From positions 91,947 through 155,946 of the forward strand of contig NZ_SBLB01000007.1 in the NCBI RefSeq assembly GCF_004138325.1: DNA of 64,000 nt, given 5' to 3'. Below are positions 16,383 to 24,500 of this stretch, one piece after another. Both the position numbers and the translations under genes were made by a program. The stretch comes from Spirosoma sordidisoli. GTDB lineage: Bacteria; Bacteroidota; Bacteroidia; Cytophagales; Spirosomataceae. How positions within the stretch are numbered: the first letter of the stretch is position 1; each line of letters starts with the position of its first letter. The notes beneath the pieces were generated by a model. That model saw only the letters and a list, made by a program, of their open reading frames with translations, had not been told where the DNA came from and searched no databases.

Positions 16383-16947
16383 AGTTTTTAACCCCCGTAA
16401 ATCCGTAGGCGCGTCCGTTTCGAACGGCGTAATTGGCTTTCAGACCACCGTCGGCAAACCATTGCTGCTGGCGGCCGGCTTCCTGCCCGTTTTGGTAGTT
16501 GCCATCGCGCGCGGGCTGGCCGTTCGGATACCACTCTTTCCGACTGCCCTCGTACACATCGTTCCGGAAGTGATAAACGAAGGCGGGTTTTCCGGACTCG
16601 AACCAGCCCCGCTGCGGCCCTTCCTGCCACCCGTTCCGAAACCGGCGACTTTCTTTCAAGCGGTGGTTGGGGTGCCAGAACCGGTGTTCGCCCTCGGCTT
16701 TTCCGTCGACATAAGCGCCCACAAAGAGCGTGTCGTTAGCCGGGCCGAGTTCGAACTGCCAGCCGCTGAAGGGTTTGCCCGATAGCCACAACCGCCCGCT
16801 GCGCCGTTGCCAGCCCGCCTGGCTGGTGGGCTGGTAGACCGAGGGCACCGCAACGGCTGGTTGTTCGGGCTGTGGCTGGCAACCGGCCCCGAACAGCCCG
16901 AACAGCAGCCAGTAGACCTTACTGCGTAACGGTGCCTGCTTTGCCAT
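16345..16947 (-). CDS. MORN-repeat-like lipoprotein (YwqK-type)
   Basis: This is a 200-residue predicted lipoprotein: signal from ATG 16947 with lipobox FGAGC (Cys23). The body has at least five repeats of the MORN/YwqK kind, each with a G...W/Y-x-x-G core (SGRLWLSGKPFSG, EGEHRFWHPN, EGPQRGWFESG, EGSRKEWYPNG, AGRQQQWFADGG). Despite the database name antitoxin YwqK, such repeats are usually structural. The frame is open upstream but only this ATG gives the signal peptide. It overlaps the YHYH gene by 29 bases and SCO1 by 38, so expression is coupled. Confidence 0.82.
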   Translation of the reverse strand: MAKQAPLRSKVYWLLFGLFGAGCQPQPEQPAVAVPSVYQPTSQAGWQRRSGRLWLSGKPFSGWQFELGPANDTLFVGAYVDGKAEGEHRFWHPNHRLKESRRFRNGWQEGPQRGWFESGKPAFVYHFRNDVYEGSRKEWYPNGQPARDGNYQNGQEAGRQQQWFADGGLKANYAVRNGRAYGFTGVKNCVNVWDSIAVTH

Positions 16948-17698
16948 AAAATCCGCTGCCGCTGATGTAAGGGTCTTCGGCCGTAATGTGGTAATGATAG
17001 ATGCCGTTCGGGAAATCGGTCGTCGCGTGGGTATGGCCGTGGTACTTGTCGAGGTCGGCGTTGGTGATGGTTTTGCCATTTTCGACGGGGCCGTATACGG
17101 GGAAGCCATCGAGCAAAAAGCCCATCAGCGCATCTTTCCCTTTTTTAGTGGTCAGGTAGAACGGCTCGAGGTGGTAGTGGTAGAGGCCCTGCTGCTGAGG
17201 ATGCCCGCCGTACTGATCGAATCCGTTGATTTCGTTGGTAAGCGGGGAGTTCATAGCCGCGTACTGGTTGAAAAACGGCACCCCGTTGACCGACACCCCG
17301 GTAGGACCACCGGGGGTCGACGCATGGGCCGCGTCGACCGTTGGGTTGAGCGGTATCTTAAACGTCAGGTTGATCTGGCTGATGGTATTGGGGTTGATGG
17401 CAAACCGGGTGTTGGTGCCGTTATACGCTTCGTACAGCGAGCTTTCCCACTTAGTACCCTTGTAATAAGGACTCTTGTGATCGGGCAGGCTGGTAGTCTT
17501 GATCACGACGTTCGTGCCTTCGATATAGATGTCGCTGGCGCCGTAGATTTTCTTGTATACCTCCGGTACCGTTGTATCATTGGCGGGCGTTACGGTATCG
17601 TCGGAAGTAGACTGGCAGGCGGTAGCAAAAACCAGGCAGCTGGCCAGCAGGGTCAGCCCGCGACGGGCCGTCAGGAATGAAGATGGGGTCATAGTCAT
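16919..17698 (-). CDS. YHYH-domain lipoprotein
   Basis: This is a 259-residue predicted lipoprotein with lipobox ATAC (Cys28). It carries the defining YHYH motif twice, at 173-176 (GLYHYHLEP) and 234-237 (GIYHYHIT), plus HGHTH at 220-224 and GFLLDGFPVYGP at 193-204, typical of the YHYH family (PF14240). The clustered His suggests metal binding but the family has no fixed function. It sits between the metal-sensor-like gene (43-base gap) and the MORN-like gene (overlap), inside the ECF-sigma operon ending in SCO1. Confidence 0.9.
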   Translation of the reverse strand: MTMTPSSFLTARRGLTLLASCLVFATACQSTSDDTVTPANDTTVPEVYKKIYGASDIYIEGTNVVIKTTSLPDHKSPYYKGTKWESSLYEAYNGTNTRFAINPNTISQINLTFKIPLNPTVDAAHASTPGGPTGVSVNGVPFFNQYAAMNSPLTNEINGFDQYGGHPQQQGLYHYHLEPFYLTTKKGKDALMGFLLDGFPVYGPVENGKTITNADLDKYHGHTHATTDFPNGIYHYHITAEDPYISGSGFYGKAGTVTQ

Positions 17699-17740
17699 TA
17701 GTGAGTTGGTATGACCTTAGACGACCTTCCGAACGCGTTC

Positions 17741-18241
17741 CTACGGCCCTTCCGAAGAATTTTTTTGACTATTGCCGGGGCCCGGTCGCTGCGGCCGGGC
17801 AAAGAGCTGCCCCAGTTCATCGACGAGCTGTGCAAAATCAGCCTGCTGGTCGGGACGGCAGAGGGCTTTGATGTCCTGAAAATGAGCGTAGTTCAGTTGA
17901 GCTACCGCCCGCTGATTATCGGCAATCTGCTGGCTCAGCGAGCTGGCCTGGCTGGTGTCGGGCTGGTCGGTGGCCAGCAGGCCGTAGTAACGACGGTATA
18001 GCTCCGCCGACTGACCCGCCAGCGTCCGGGTTTGCCGACGGTGAGCTTCGATCAGCCGACGATATTGCTGCTGCTGGGCGGCATCGAGCCGAAGCCGGTC
18101 AATGATGAGCCGGGCGGGGCCTTCGCCGGGGGCGCCCGGGCCGGGAGGAGAGCCGGACTGGCGGATCAGAAACCCGATGGTCACCAGGTTCAGCACCAGC
18201 AATCCCACCAGGGCGATGGTTAATAGTTTGGTCCGCTCCAT
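17741..18241 (-). CDS. Membrane-anchored CpxP/CnrX-like periplasmic metal sensor
   Basis: This 166-residue protein has one N-terminal helix (about 7-26, ALVGLLVLNLVTIGFLI) that is a membrane anchor, then a mostly helical periplasmic part with the LTxxQ-like repeats of the CpxP/Spy/CnrX fold: LRLDAAQQQQYRRL (about 51-64) and ALCRPDQQADFAQL near 133. The C-terminus is Pro/Gly/Ser-rich. In CnrYXH systems the anchored CnrX binds metal and controls the anti-sigma factor CnrY. Here the gene overlaps the putative anti-sigma gene by 22 bases, which matches that arrangement. Confidence 0.8.
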   Translation of the reverse strand: MERTKLLTIALVGLLVLNLVTIGFLIRQSGSPPGPGAPGEGPARLIIDRLRLDAAQQQQYRRLIEAHRRQTRTLAGQSAELYRRYYGLLATDQPDTSQASSLSQQIADNQRAVAQLNYAHFQDIKALCRPDQQADFAQLVDELGQLFARPQRPGPGNSQKNSSEGP

Positions 18242-18543
18242 ACGTCATAGAGTTGGTTGGTAGCCGGATAGAGATTCAGGTCGGTAACGACGGTGTTCAG
18301 CTCGCTGGCCTTGGCCGGGGCAGACGCCAACCGACCGCTGACCGCCTGCCAGTTCAGGACCACCAGCAGCCCGAACGACGCAGCCGCCAGCCAGACCGTT
18401 CGCACCGGCAAACGAACCGGAGCCGCTTTTTCGGCAATCCGGTTGCGGATGCTGGCAAACAGGAACGGACTGGGCTCGGCCCGCTGCAGGTCATCTACAC
18501 TACCCAGAACGTCGTTAATCCATTTTTCTTTTTCCGGTTCCAT
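18220..18543 (-). CDS. Putative one-TM anti-sigma factor
   Basis: This 107-residue protein has no close named family by eye. The N-terminal 45 residues are hydrophilic (MEPEKEKWINDVLGS ...) and would be cytoplasmic, followed by one helix at about 48-66 (TVWLAAASFGLLVVLNW) and a short outside tail with DVWSGPNY at the end. Size and layout match small anti-sigma factors such as CnrY. It lies 30 bases after the ECF sigma gene and overlaps the sensor gene. The role is inferred from position. Confidence 0.72.
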   Translation of the reverse strand: MEPEKEKWINDVLGSVDDLQRAEPSPFLFASIRNRIAEKAAPVRLPVRTVWLAAASFGLLVVLNWQAVSGRLASAPAKASELNTVVTDLNLYPATNQLYDVWSGPNY

Positions 18544-18573
18544 AGCTCGTTAGACGCCAGTGGCTCTTCATTC

Positions 18574-19164
18574 CTACGGCCGGTCTGATTTATACCAGCC
18601 TGCCAGTTGTTTCTTCAGGTTGTCGGCCGCGCGTTGCAGCAGCGACTCGACTGCGCCTACACTGACAGCCATGACCTCAGCCGCTTCACGATTACTCAGC
18701 CCTTCGATTCGGGTCAGAATATAAGCCGTTTTTTGTTTATCGGCGAGGGTATCGATGGCCCGGAACAGGATAGCCGCGTTTTCCTGCCGGTCGAGTTCGA
18801 TACCGGGATGAACGAAATCGGGCGGGTCGTGGAGCAGGTTGCCGCTCGATGGGTCGAAGAGGCTGGTCAGAAAGGCAAACCGCTTCTGCCGTTTTTTGTG
18901 CTTCAGGTAATCGAGCGATCGGCTGACCGTGATCCGGTAGAGCCAGGTGGTTACCCGCGCGTCGCCGTTGAAACGCCCCGCCGACCGATATACCTCGACA
19001 AAAACATCCTGCGTAATTTCTTCGGCGTCTTCGCGCGAGCGCACGTAGCCGAGCGCGGTGTTGAACACCCGGCTTTTGGTGCGCTCATACAGCTGTCGGA
19101 AAGCGGCTTCGCTGCCCTCCGCAACGGCGTCGAGCAGGACGATCAGGTCAGACGTATCGGCCAT
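18574..19164 (-). CDS. ECF-type RNA polymerase sigma factor
   Basis: This is a 196-residue sigma-70 family factor. Region 2 is at about 20-90 with EDAEEITQDVFVEVYR (46-61) and WLYRITVSRSLDYLK; region 4 is at about 130-190 with the helix-turn-helix LSNREAAEVMAVSVGAVESLL. The linker is longer than usual, with a Pro/Asp-rich stretch at 104-122. As first gene of a six-gene run with putative anti-sigma, metal-sensor-like, YHYH, MORN-like and SCO1 genes, it most likely drives this operon in response to an envelope or metal signal. Confidence 0.92.
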   Translation of the reverse strand: MADTSDLIVLLDAVAEGSEAAFRQLYERTKSRVFNTALGYVRSREDAEEITQDVFVEVYRSAGRFNGDARVTTWLYRITVSRSLDYLKHKKRQKRFAFLTSLFDPSSGNLLHDPPDFVHPGIELDRQENAAILFRAIDTLADKQKTAYILTRIEGLSNREAAEVMAVSVGAVESLLQRAADNLKKQLAGWYKSDRP

Positions 19165-19314
19165 GCAGGGTCACGGTGGCTACCCGCAGCAGCAACCGGC
19201 TGTTGCGGTTCGGGCTGGTAAGGTAAGCGTTCCGGCTGACAATCAGTCGGGTACGTAGCTTATTGCCCGTTGTCTGTCTGGCTGCAAAAATCGCTCCTAA
19301 CGATCAATTACGGC

Positions 19315-20355
19315 CTAGATGTTCAGTCTCCGCAGTATCGGATCGGCATCGAAGGTGTCGATAGATGGGAAATAGGTTTCGTAGGCTTCGTGCTGGAGTT
19401 TGGTGGCGTAGGTACGGTGAAAAAAATACCGGCCGTATTTGATGACGTAGTTCAGGATAAAGAACCGGTAGGCTTCGGGCAGGAACCGGATTTCGCGCTC
19501 GGTAAGCGGGTATATTTTGTGGTACTCTTCCAGAAACCAGCCAAACCGCTCTTCCATCAGCGGCCCGATCACGTAGCTGAACACGGTACGGTCGCCCACG
19601 TCGGAGCAGACCCGGCTGAAGAAATAAAAATCCATAACCCGGTAACTGATCCGGAACCAGTCGTAATCCCAACGCGAATAGAGCTTCAGATCGTCGGTGA
19701 CCGAGAAGTTGCCGATGTTCCAGTCGACGAAGACGGGCATGGTTTCAACCGTTTTGGCAACCAGTTTCTGCCGGTTTTCGAGAAACAGATGGCACTGCCG
19801 GCGCAGGGCTTCTTCGTTCAGGCGGTGTTCGTACTGGCCGGTTTCGGTGCTGAGCAGGTCGAGCAGCCCCTGAATGTCGGACCGGAGGGTTTTGGCGTAT
19901 TTGGGCAGTACGGGGCTGGCGCGGTTACAGGCCAGGTGGAAGCGGGCAATTTCGGCACCTAGTTTCCGGATATGGGTTTCGTCGAGCCGGCGCGGCATCC
20001 GATTCATGGTCCGGATGGGGTTGTAAAAAACAACCCAGGCGTCGATTGTATGCTCCTGATGCCGGTAGATAAATACCTGCCCGTTTTTAGACAGCGAGCG
20101 GGCCAGCACGTTCTCGAACGGATACAGCAGGTTGTTGGCCAGCGCCTGAATGATGCGGTGATCATCGCGAAAATGCTCGAACTTACCGAAGTACGAGAGC
20201 TTGGCAATGACCCGGTCGCCGGAGTCGAGCGTGAGCCGGAATACGTGGTTGGTCGATACGCGGGCGCTGATGTCTTCAATAGCCTGTACCGTCTGGCTCG
20301 GGTCAAACGCGGCCCACGCTTGCCGGATTATAGTGGGGTAATCAATAAGACGCAT
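19315..20355 (-). CDS. APH/choline-kinase-like phosphotransferase
   Basis: This is a 346-residue kinase-fold protein related to aminoglycoside/choline phosphotransferases. A catalytic loop VFVDWNIGNF keeps the Asp and Asn of HGDxxxxN but lacks the leading His-Gly, and SRWDYDWF takes the place of the metal-binding IDFD/IDWE motif. The N-lobe strand VIAKLSYFGK offers the ATP Lys. Substrate is unknown. It follows the glutamine-synthetase-like gene by 80 bases on the same strand, so the two may act together, for example phosphorylating and amidating related small molecules; this is inference. Confidence 0.72.
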   Translation of the reverse strand: MRLIDYPTIIRQAWAAFDPSQTVQAIEDISARVSTNHVFRLTLDSGDRVIAKLSYFGKFEHFRDDHRIIQALANNLLYPFENVLARSLSKNGQVFIYRHQEHTIDAWVVFYNPIRTMNRMPRRLDETHIRKLGAEIARFHLACNRASPVLPKYAKTLRSDIQGLLDLLSTETGQYEHRLNEEALRRQCHLFLENRQKLVAKTVETMPVFVDWNIGNFSVTDDLKLYSRWDYDWFRISYRVMDFYFFSRVCSDVGDRTVFSYVIGPLMEERFGWFLEEYHKIYPLTEREIRFLPEAYRFFILNYVIKYGRYFFHRTYATKLQHEAYETYFPSIDTFDADPILRRLNI

Positions 20356-20435
20356 AACATCGGGTCACGGTTTTCTGCTTCCTGTCTGCTGGTTGGGCGG
20401 CTGTCCACAAACCGTAAACCGAAGAAAAAACCGGG

Positions 20436-21827
20436 TTAAATGATCTCAAAATATCGCTTCAGCTCCCAGTCGCTGACCTGCCGGGCATACTGCCGGGCTT
20501 CCCAGTCGCGGGTGCGGGTGAAATGGTCAACAAATTCGGCCCCGAACAGTTCGACGGCCACCGCCGATTCGGCCATTTGCCGGGTGGCGTCGGCCAGGTT
20601 GCCCGGAATGACGCCGTGCTGTTTATCGGCGTATCCGTTGCCGATGGAAGCCGGAATGTCGAGCGAGAGGCCGTGCCGGATGCCGTACAGGCCCGACGCC
20701 AGCGCAGCCGCCAGCGCCAGATAGGGGTTGGTGTCGGCGCCCGATACCCGGTGTTCAACCCGGCAGTAGGCTTCCTTGTGGTTCAGCACCCGGAGCGCCG
20801 TAGTCCGGTTATCGACCGACCAGGTTACGGTGGTGGGCGCCCAGGCTCCCTCAACGAGTCGTTTGTAGCTGTTGATGGTGGGCGCAAACATGGGCGTGAT
20901 ATGCGGCAGGCAATGCAGCTGACCGGCAATAAACTGCTGCATCAGCTCGCTCATGTGTTTATGGGCCCCCTGGCTGGTGTCGGCGTAGAACAGATTCCGG
21001 GTCTGGTCGGCATTCCATAAGCTCTGGTGAATGTGGCCGCTGCAGCCGGGCAGGTCGGCGTTCCATTTCGCCATGAACGACGCCACGAGTCCGTGACGAT
21101 ACGCAATTTCTTTGACGGCGGTTTTGAACAGCGCAGCTTTATCGGCCGCGCCCACTACCTCGTCATGATGGATAGCAGCTTCGTAGACCCCCGGACCGGT
21201 TTCGGTGTGGAGTCCTTCGAGCGGAATGTCGAAGCGCGTCAGAAAATCGAACAGATCGTTGTGGAAAGCAGACTCGAGCGAGGGGCGCAGGATCGAGTAG
21301 CCAAACATGCCGGGCGTAAGCGGTTCAGGGTTCCGGAATCCTTTGTCGTGCAGGCTCTGCGGGGTTTCGCGGAAGTTGAACCACTCGAATTCCTGCGCCA
21401 TGCGGGCGTGGTAGCCCATCTGGCGGCACTGTTCCGCAACCCGTTTCAGCAGTGAGCGCGGGCAGGCGGGCAGGCTAGTGCCGTCGGGCCGGGAGAAATC
21501 GGCCAGGAAAAACGGGATGTCGTCTTCCCACGGAATCTGCCGAAACGTAGCAACGTCGAGCCGCACCGGCGCGTCGGGGTAGCCCGAGTGCCAGCCCGTA
21601 ATGCCCGCGTTATCGTAGGGCGCATCGGTCATGTCCCACCCCCAGACCACGTCGCAGAAGCCAAAGCCGTCGGTCAGGCCGTCGATGAACTTCTGACGGC
21701 TGATCACCTTACCCCGCAACACCCCATCGATGTCGGCGAAGGCGTACTTGATTTTGTGAATGTCGTGTTCAACGAGGAAGTCAACAACGGCTTGCGGAGT
21801 CATGGGCATGGGTGTTGGTTGAGGCAT
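20436..21827 (-). CDS. Glutamine synthetase family protein (GlnA/PuuA-like ligase)
   Basis: This is a 463-residue member of the glutamine synthetase family (gamma-glutamyl ligases). The start at 21827 gives MPQPTPMPMTPQAVVDFL and then the N-terminal beta-grasp domain with KYAFADIDGVLRGKVIS; the catalytic domain has ETGPGVYEAAIHHDE, GCSGHIHQSL and the NRTTALRV / GADTNPYLALAA blocks. Size fits type I or the PuuA/FluG-like enzymes that ligate glutamate to amines rather than ammonia. The neighbouring kinase-like gene supports a specialised role over bulk ammonia assimilation. Confidence 0.88.
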   Translation of the reverse strand: MPQPTPMPMTPQAVVDFLVEHDIHKIKYAFADIDGVLRGKVISRQKFIDGLTDGFGFCDVVWGWDMTDAPYDNAGITGWHSGYPDAPVRLDVATFRQIPWEDDIPFFLADFSRPDGTSLPACPRSLLKRVAEQCRQMGYHARMAQEFEWFNFRETPQSLHDKGFRNPEPLTPGMFGYSILRPSLESAFHNDLFDFLTRFDIPLEGLHTETGPGVYEAAIHHDEVVGAADKAALFKTAVKEIAYRHGLVASFMAKWNADLPGCSGHIHQSLWNADQTRNLFYADTSQGAHKHMSELMQQFIAGQLHCLPHITPMFAPTINSYKRLVEGAWAPTTVTWSVDNRTTALRVLNHKEAYCRVEHRVSGADTNPYLALAAALASGLYGIRHGLSLDIPASIGNGYADKQHGVIPGNLADATRQMAESAVAVELFGAEFVDHFTRTRDWEARQYARQVSDWELKRYFEII

Positions 21828-22025
21828 GAACGGATCGGCTGACAAACAGGACACGCAAAGATGCGTTTCGGCAGGCTTCCTCCCAAACTTCGGCCCGTTC
21901 CTCCCACGATTGGCTGGGTTCGTCACACCGATTTTCGGGGGCGGAGGGGCGGTGCTTGTTTTGAACCATCAACTCCGGCGCGAAGCCGCGGGCTGACCCA
22001 AAAACGACTTTACCCGTTCAAACCG

Positions 22026-22319
22026 ATGAAAACGATTTATAAAACCTTCGCCCTGTTGCTGGTTGCCGTTTCGTTCACTGCCTGTGCCGATTCATCCATC
22101 GATCCCGTCAAACCAGCGTTGCGGCCCCAGTCGGCCGTTGAGCGGCCCGATAGCGTACAGCTGGTGCATATCGTGCCTTTTAATGACAACGCCCGGCCGC
22201 AGTCGATTCCGATGGATACGCCCGACGCCGTTAGCCCGGTCGAGCCTCAACCCCGGCCGTCGGTAGCCCCCGCTCCGCAGCCCACCGGTATGCCGATGTA
22301 TGTCTCCATCAGCCAGTAG
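22026..22319 (+). CDS. Small Pro-rich lipoprotein
   Basis: This 97-residue protein starts at ATG 22026 with a signal peptide and lipobox FTAC (Cys20). The mature part is Pro-, Gln- and Ser-rich without recognisable domain. No function can be given. It lies 33 bases before the CPBP-like gene and may be the first gene of the downstream signalling cluster. Confidence 0.65.
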   Translation: MKTIYKTFALLLVAVSFTACADSSIDPVKPALRPQSAVERPDSVQLVHIVPFNDNARPQSIPMDTPDAVSPVEPQPRPSVAPAPQPTGMPMYVSISQ

Positions 22320-22352
22320 CGCATTCCTTCTGTTTTTTCCTATACGCCTGTC

Positions 22353-23099
22353 ATGAAAACGTTTCGTATGCGCTTCGCCGATTTTACCGCCTTTACCCGC
22401 CAACCCCGATACCTGCTGCCGCTGGATGAAACACCCGGCCAGCGCACGACCGCGACCGCCAGCCTGTTTCTGGCCGAGTACCCACTTTTTCTGACAGTTT
22501 CGGCCCTGTCGATCGGGTCGCTGCTGCTGACCAGCCACCTGACCGGGCAGGACGTTCTGCGGCTGCTCAACCCGTCGAGCCGGTTTCCGCTTACGGTACT
22601 GATCGTAGCGGGTCTGGTTGCGCCTGTCCTGTCTGAAACCCTGTTCCGGTTCATGCTGCGGCTGACCCCGGCCCGGCTCGAAGTGGCCGTAGCGCTGCTT
22701 CTGCTGGTCCTGATTGACCTGTCGTACAAAGGCATCAAGGCCGTATTGAACGAGCAGGCTGTTTTCTGGGTGGTTCCGGTCTGGATAGTCGTTGTCTGGC
22801 AGCTGAGCCGATGCATCCGGCGCCCGGCCGTTTACACGCAGATCGAGCGGTTCTGGCAGGTTAATTTCCGGTGGGTGTTTTACGGCTTGGCGCTGGTCTA
22901 CGCCCTGTTTCGGGTCGACAATACCGTTTCGCTGACCGACTGGCAGGTGTTGTGGTTACCGGTGCTGCTGCTGCCCGGTTGGCTGATCGGCCTTTATCTG
23001 GGCTACGTTCGGATGAAATACGGGTTCTGGTTTGCCGTAGCCGTCCATGCCCTGATGATGAGCCTGTCGATAGGGCTGGAAATAATCCGGTTGTTGTAG
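22353..23099 (+). CDS. CPBP-like integral membrane protein with altered active site
   Basis: This 248-residue protein has about six to seven hydrophobic helices. Segment VAPVLSETLFRFML (about 88-101) corresponds to the AP...EE..FR..L motif of CPBP (CAAX/bacteriocin-processing) proteases, but the first catalytic Glu is Ser. The late segment VRMKYGFWFAVAVHALMMSL matches the GxxxxxxxH motif. The gene may encode a non-catalytic or weakened relative. Its stop codon overlaps the likely -7 box of the LytS-type kinase gene. In many bacteria CPBP proteins and LytS/LytTR pairs occur in peptide-signalling loci, which makes the context interesting. Confidence 0.65.
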   Translation: MKTFRMRFADFTAFTRQPRYLLPLDETPGQRTTATASLFLAEYPLFLTVSALSIGSLLLTSHLTGQDVLRLLNPSSRFPLTVLIVAGLVAPVLSETLFRFMLRLTPARLEVAVALLLLVLIDLSYKGIKAVLNEQAVFWVVPVWIVVVWQLSRCIRRPAVYTQIERFWQVNFRWVFYGLALVYALFRVDNTVSLTDWQVLWLPVLLLPGWLIGLYLGYVRMKYGFWFAVAVHALMMSLSIGLEIIRLL

Positions 23100-23104
23100 C
23101 TTTG
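23097..23104 (+). promoter_or_regulatory. -7 box for the LytS-like kinase gene
   Basis: TAGCTTTG matches TAnnTTTG exactly and overlaps the stop of the CPBP-like gene. It supports the ATG at 23131 (about 20-base leader) over the 23113 ATG. No good -33 TTG was seen. Confidence 0.4.
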
Positions 23105-23130
23105 ACGAGTTGATGGAGACGAATTTGAGT

Positions 23131-24306
23131 ATGCACAATGAAAAAACTGGCTACTGGTCTTCTTTTGCTGGCTGGCTTGGCCAGCAGGCCCGGCCCTTTG
23201 TTGCCCGCTGGTGGCTGTGGATTGTGCTGGTAGTGAGTCCGGCTTACCTGGTGTATTATTTTACGGAAAGCAGCCTCGAAAAGCGGATCAGCATCGGTAT
23301 CCAGAAAGCCGAAAAGCGGGATAGAGCATTGGCAAAAGAGACTGGGCAAAAGGCCAGCTCGTCGTACCGGGCCGGGATTCTTATAGGGACCACTGTACGT
23401 CTTATCGTGAACGAATGGCCAACTCTATTGCTCATAGCGTTGCTGATTGCCGCTTTGTTGCGGCTACATTATCTGTACGTGTTCCAGGTGTTATTCGAGC
23501 GGGATGCTATCGGTCGTCGGGTATATGTTGTTGTTGCGGTGGTAGGATGGCTCACCCTGGCCGCTATTTTTTCGATGCTAATCGGCCAACGGGGGGCCGA
23601 GTATGATTACCACTGGACACTGGCTAACAGCTTTGTGTTGATGAATATTGGCTATAGTCTGGTTACGTCGTGGCAAAATAGCCGCCGTCGGCAGCAGGCG
23701 CTGATTCAGCAGCGTATTCAGGCCGAACTGGATGCCCTCAAAGCGCAGGTGAACCCGCATTTTCTGTTCAACTCACTCAACAACATCTACGGCACAGCTA
23801 TCGTAGAAAACAGCCCCCGAACGGCCGAAAGTATACAGCAACTCTCCGGAATTGTACGCTACGTGATGGAAGAGTCGCGGCAGAAAACGACGGACATACA
23901 GCGCGAGCTGCGGTTTATCGACGATTACGTGGAGCTACAGCGCGTCCGGATTCCGGACCAGGCCAATATCCGGATCGACACCGACATTCAGTGGGATGAG
24001 AAACCGGCCCAGATTGTGCCGCTGCTGCTGAACCCGCTCATCGAAAATGCGTTCAAATACGGCATCAGCATCCAGCAGCCCTGTTTTGTGCGGATTCGAC
24101 TGCGGGTTCAGGACAACAGCCTCCATCTTGGGATCGAGAACAGCATTCTGCCCCGTACGGACCTGGAAAAAGGAACCGGGCTGGGGCTGGCCAACGTCCG
24201 GCAACGGCTCGCCCTGGCCTATCCGAACCAGCACACCCTGCGAATAACGGATCAGAACGACACATTTTCGGTAGATTTGAGCATCAACCTCACCCCGAAC
24301 GGATGA
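23131..24306 (+). CDS. LytS/YehU-type sensor histidine kinase
   Basis: This 391-residue membrane kinase has about four helices in the first 180 residues (around 22-42, 90-112, 124-146, 155-175), a coiled linker, the His_kinase domain with phospho-acceptor His210 in VNPHFLFNSLNNIY, and an ATPase domain with NPLIENAFKYGI and GTGLGLANVRQRL. It signals to the LytTR regulator two genes downstream. Its stop overlaps the ATG of the mini-protein gene (ATGA). Two upstream start codons (23110 TTG and 23113 ATG) are possible, but the -7 box favours 23131. Confidence 0.9.
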   Translation: MHNEKTGYWSSFAGWLGQQARPFVARWWLWIVLVVSPAYLVYYFTESSLEKRISIGIQKAEKRDRALAKETGQKASSSYRAGILIGTTVRLIVNEWPTLLLIALLIAALLRLHYLYVFQVLFERDAIGRRVYVVVAVVGWLTLAAIFSMLIGQRGAEYDYHWTLANSFVLMNIGYSLVTSWQNSRRRQQALIQQRIQAELDALKAQVNPHFLFNSLNNIYGTAIVENSPRTAESIQQLSGIVRYVMEESRQKTTDIQRELRFIDDYVELQRVRIPDQANIRIDTDIQWDEKPAQIVPLLLNPLIENAFKYGISIQQPCFVRIRLRVQDNSLHLGIENSILPRTDLEKGTGLGLANVRQRLALAYPNQHTLRITDQNDTFSVDLSINLTPNG

Positions 24307-24497
24307 AATCAACTACCTGGCTAATCATGGCATCGATTGGTCTTTTCGCCATAGCTGCGGCCCTGTCCGTCGTTACCCTCGTCAATACGTACCTGAAACG
24401 AGGGGTCATCGACTGGTCGAACGTTGTCATCAGTCTGCTCTTCAGCCTGGCCGCCTACCGGATGTATACACGCTTGAAGCGGCCCACGGGCCGATAA
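24303..24497 (+). CDS. Two-helix membrane mini-protein
   Basis: This 64-residue protein has two hydrophobic helices (about 5-28 and 38-54) and a basic tail ending KRPTGR. Its ATG overlaps the kinase stop by four bases (ATGA) and its stop is three bases before the regulator start, so it is translationally coupled inside the kinase-regulator operon. It may be a membrane partner of the kinase. No family is recognised. Confidence 0.72.
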   Translation: MKSTTWLIMASIGLFAIAAALSVVTLVNTYLKRGVIDWSNVVISLLFSLAAYRMYTRLKRPTGR

Positions 24498-24500
24498 CCC

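Noticed and set aside
16345..16947. Toxin-antitoxin label for the YwqK-type MORN protein
   Set aside because: The protein has a lipoprotein signal and sits in an envelope operon; no toxin partner is seen.
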